Source: an uncultured Bacteroidota bacterium
Lineage (GTDB): Bacteria; Bacteroidota; Bacteroidia; Bacteroidales; P3
Length of the DNA: 64,000 nucleotides
NCBI GenBank assembly: GCA_902784865.1
Contig: CACZWL010000003.1
Location: 62,001 to 126,000 of the forward strand
Reading direction: 5' to 3'
A model generated the notes under the pieces. It saw only the letters and a list, made by a program, of their open reading frames with translations. It did no database searches and had not been told where the DNA came from. This document shows positions 63,121 through 64,000 of this stretch, one piece after another (within the stretch, counting starts at the first letter, position 1; each line of letters opens with the position of its first letter). Position numbers and translations under genes: made by a program.

Positions 63121-63159
63121 CAATCCGGTCTGCCACCTCAGGCAGACCGGATTGTATTT
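63121..63159 (+). terminator. Rho-independent terminator after the DUF6266 gene
   Basis: A perfect 14-bp stem (CAATCCGGTCTGCC with its complement at 63141-63154, loop ACCTCA) is followed by TATTT. It may also serve the convergent lipoprotein gene. Confidence 0.88.
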
Positions 63160-63180
63160 CCTTGCTCACAGCAGACCAAA

Positions 63181-64000
63181 TCAGTTGCTGCGGAGGTCGA
63201 CGTTATAGAGATGGCCTCTCTCTATCTTTATGCTTTCAGGCTTTGTCGGTATATCTTCACCATCGAGGTAGAATACAAAGCCATCCACCGTGACGCTTTC
63301 TTCAGCCATTGGCAGGATGAACGTGTATACACCCGAAGCAGGATCGGACAACGCACCCGAAGGCAAAATTTCGTCATATGCTCCTATTGGATCGTCACTC
63401 GAAATGAACAATGCCGTGCTTGGGTCTACTATACCACCCCTCACAAAATCGGACCAATTGTACATTCCTGTTTCATCTTTAATTTCCATTCTCACTTCCA
63501 CGTCGCTCGAAGCAATGACCCGGAGCAACGCACATGCAGGACGCAGCGTGATATTATTGTCTTCTGTGACAGAAACTAACGGGATGGTCTGAGTTGCATC
63601 ACCATCACCAAAGCCATATTGGTTATCTCCTTCATAAAATTCAAGATCAAGAGGAACTTCGCCTGCATTGCCTTTATAGCATATATAGAAGTACTTATCA
63701 TCTATCGGCCCTACGCCTTCCCCACTAGTAGACATGGTACGCCAGTCCCCAGCGCCATCATCTGTATCGGGACCAACTATATAAAAATCGACTCCATTGA
63801 TTTGCAAGTTATCATCACCTTCCGCATCCCAGAATAAAAAATTGGCGACCCCGTCTGTCTCCCAATGCAACTTGGAACCAGTGTTCACCTCTATGCCTTT
63901 AATGACAAAACTATCGTAGGCCTTCTTCTCCTTTTCCGCCTCCTGCTGCTTCTCGCAAGAAACGAGAACCGTTGCCGCAAGTGTAAAAAAAGCGACTATG
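63181..64000 (-). CDS. Fimbrillin-like lipoprotein (5' end cut by window edge)
   Basis: The frame is open from the stop at 63181-63183 to the right edge; about 272 residues are visible and the first few are missing. The visible start (IVAFFTLAATVLVSC then EKQQEAEKEKK) is a lipoprotein signal, so only a short N-terminal piece is lost. The mature part resembles Bacteroidales fimbrillin-type (FimA/Mfa-like) beta-sandwich proteins: NGVDFYIVGPD, TQTIPLVSVTEDNNITLRPA and a C-terminal KIERGHLYNVDLRSN, the typical donor-strand-like end. It is AT-richer than the rest of the window. It is probably a surface fimbrial subunit or related lipoprotein. Confidence 0.72.
   Translation of the reverse strand, partial: IVAFFTLAATVLVSCEKQQEAEKEKKAYDSFVIKGIEVNTGSKLHWETDGVANFLFWDAEGDDNLQINGVDFYIVGPDTDDGAGDWRTMSTSGEGVGPIDDKYFYICYKGNAGEVPLDLEFYEGDNQYGFGDGDATQTIPLVSVTEDNNITLRPACALLRVIASSDVEVRMEIKDETGMYNWSDFVRGGIVDPSTALFISSDDPIGAYDEILPSGALSDPASGVYTFILPMAEESVTVDGFVFYLDGEDIPTKPESIKIERGHLYNVDLRSN

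Overview
The window looks like chromosomal DNA from a GC-rich member of the Bacteroidales, probably host-associated (the host association is inference). The evidence is: Bacteroidetes-type -7 promoter boxes (TAnnTTTG) ahead of many genes, TonB receptors with a CarboxypepD_reg-like N-terminus, type IX secretion (T9SS) sorting domains of both type A and type B, families largely confined to the phylum (DUF3098, DUF3276, DUF4838, DUF5683, DUF6266, a fimbrillin-like lipoprotein), and the ftsX-DUF3098-uppP-truB order. No rRNA, tRNA, CRISPR array, prophage or intact insertion sequence was seen.

Layout. 1-5.2 kb (minus): a TonB receptor, a catalytically degenerate M16 peptidase homologue and a radical-SAM YgiQ protein cut by the left edge. 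5.4-9.3 kb (minus): gyrA and a TPR protein. 9.6-12.3 kb (plus): clpC, followed by a relic of an AraC-type HTH. 12.4-15.2 kb (minus): a lipoprotein and a DUF4838 glycosidase-like protein. 15.6-18.9 kb (minus): carbamate kinase, ornithine carbamoyltransferase and an AAE-type transporter without its usual central RCK domains, suggesting arginine/citrulline catabolism. 19.0-20.4 kb (minus): ECF sigma factor, short membrane protein and Spy/CpxP-like protein, a stress module. 20.6-25.5 kb (minus): DUF3276, parA, parB, DUF5683, exbB, exbD, a TonB-like protein and hslR. 25.6-30.6 kb (minus): cysteine-desulfidase-like protein, dnaB, a 44-residue lipoprotein and ftcD.

31.0-43.0 kb (plus): two large T9SS type B surface proteins that share a P-domain, dapD, a small lipoprotein, dnaN, ftsX, DUF3098, uppP and truB. 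Much of this block avoids G on the coding strand. 43.0-48.8 kb (minus): a tightly packed six-gene operon (DUF4810, DUF799, comB, PAP2, SulP, yebC) immediately downstream of rnpB. 48.8-52.1 kb (minus): an aldo/keto reductase with ferredoxin-type clusters, trmO, an ECF sigma factor, and an unusual membrane protein joining an anti-sigma-like N-terminus to a T9SS type B-like domain. 52.2-60.5 kb (minus): one giant repeat protein (about 30 InlB B-type repeats, T9SS type A tail) whose signal peptide is one base out of frame. 60.8-64 kb: an unknown protein, an HTH protein, a DUF6266 protein, and a fimbrillin-like lipoprotein cut by the right edge.

The most unusual thing is a family of nine intergenic elements built from 11-bp direct repeats (ATCTGGTAGGT) followed by a conserved core and one of two tails. 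They occur about every 7 kb, always at transcription-unit boundaries and always in the same orientation whatever the direction of the neighbouring genes. The other candidate for something new is the sigma factor beside the anti-sigma/T9SS-domain fusion, which could be a sensor of T9SS function.
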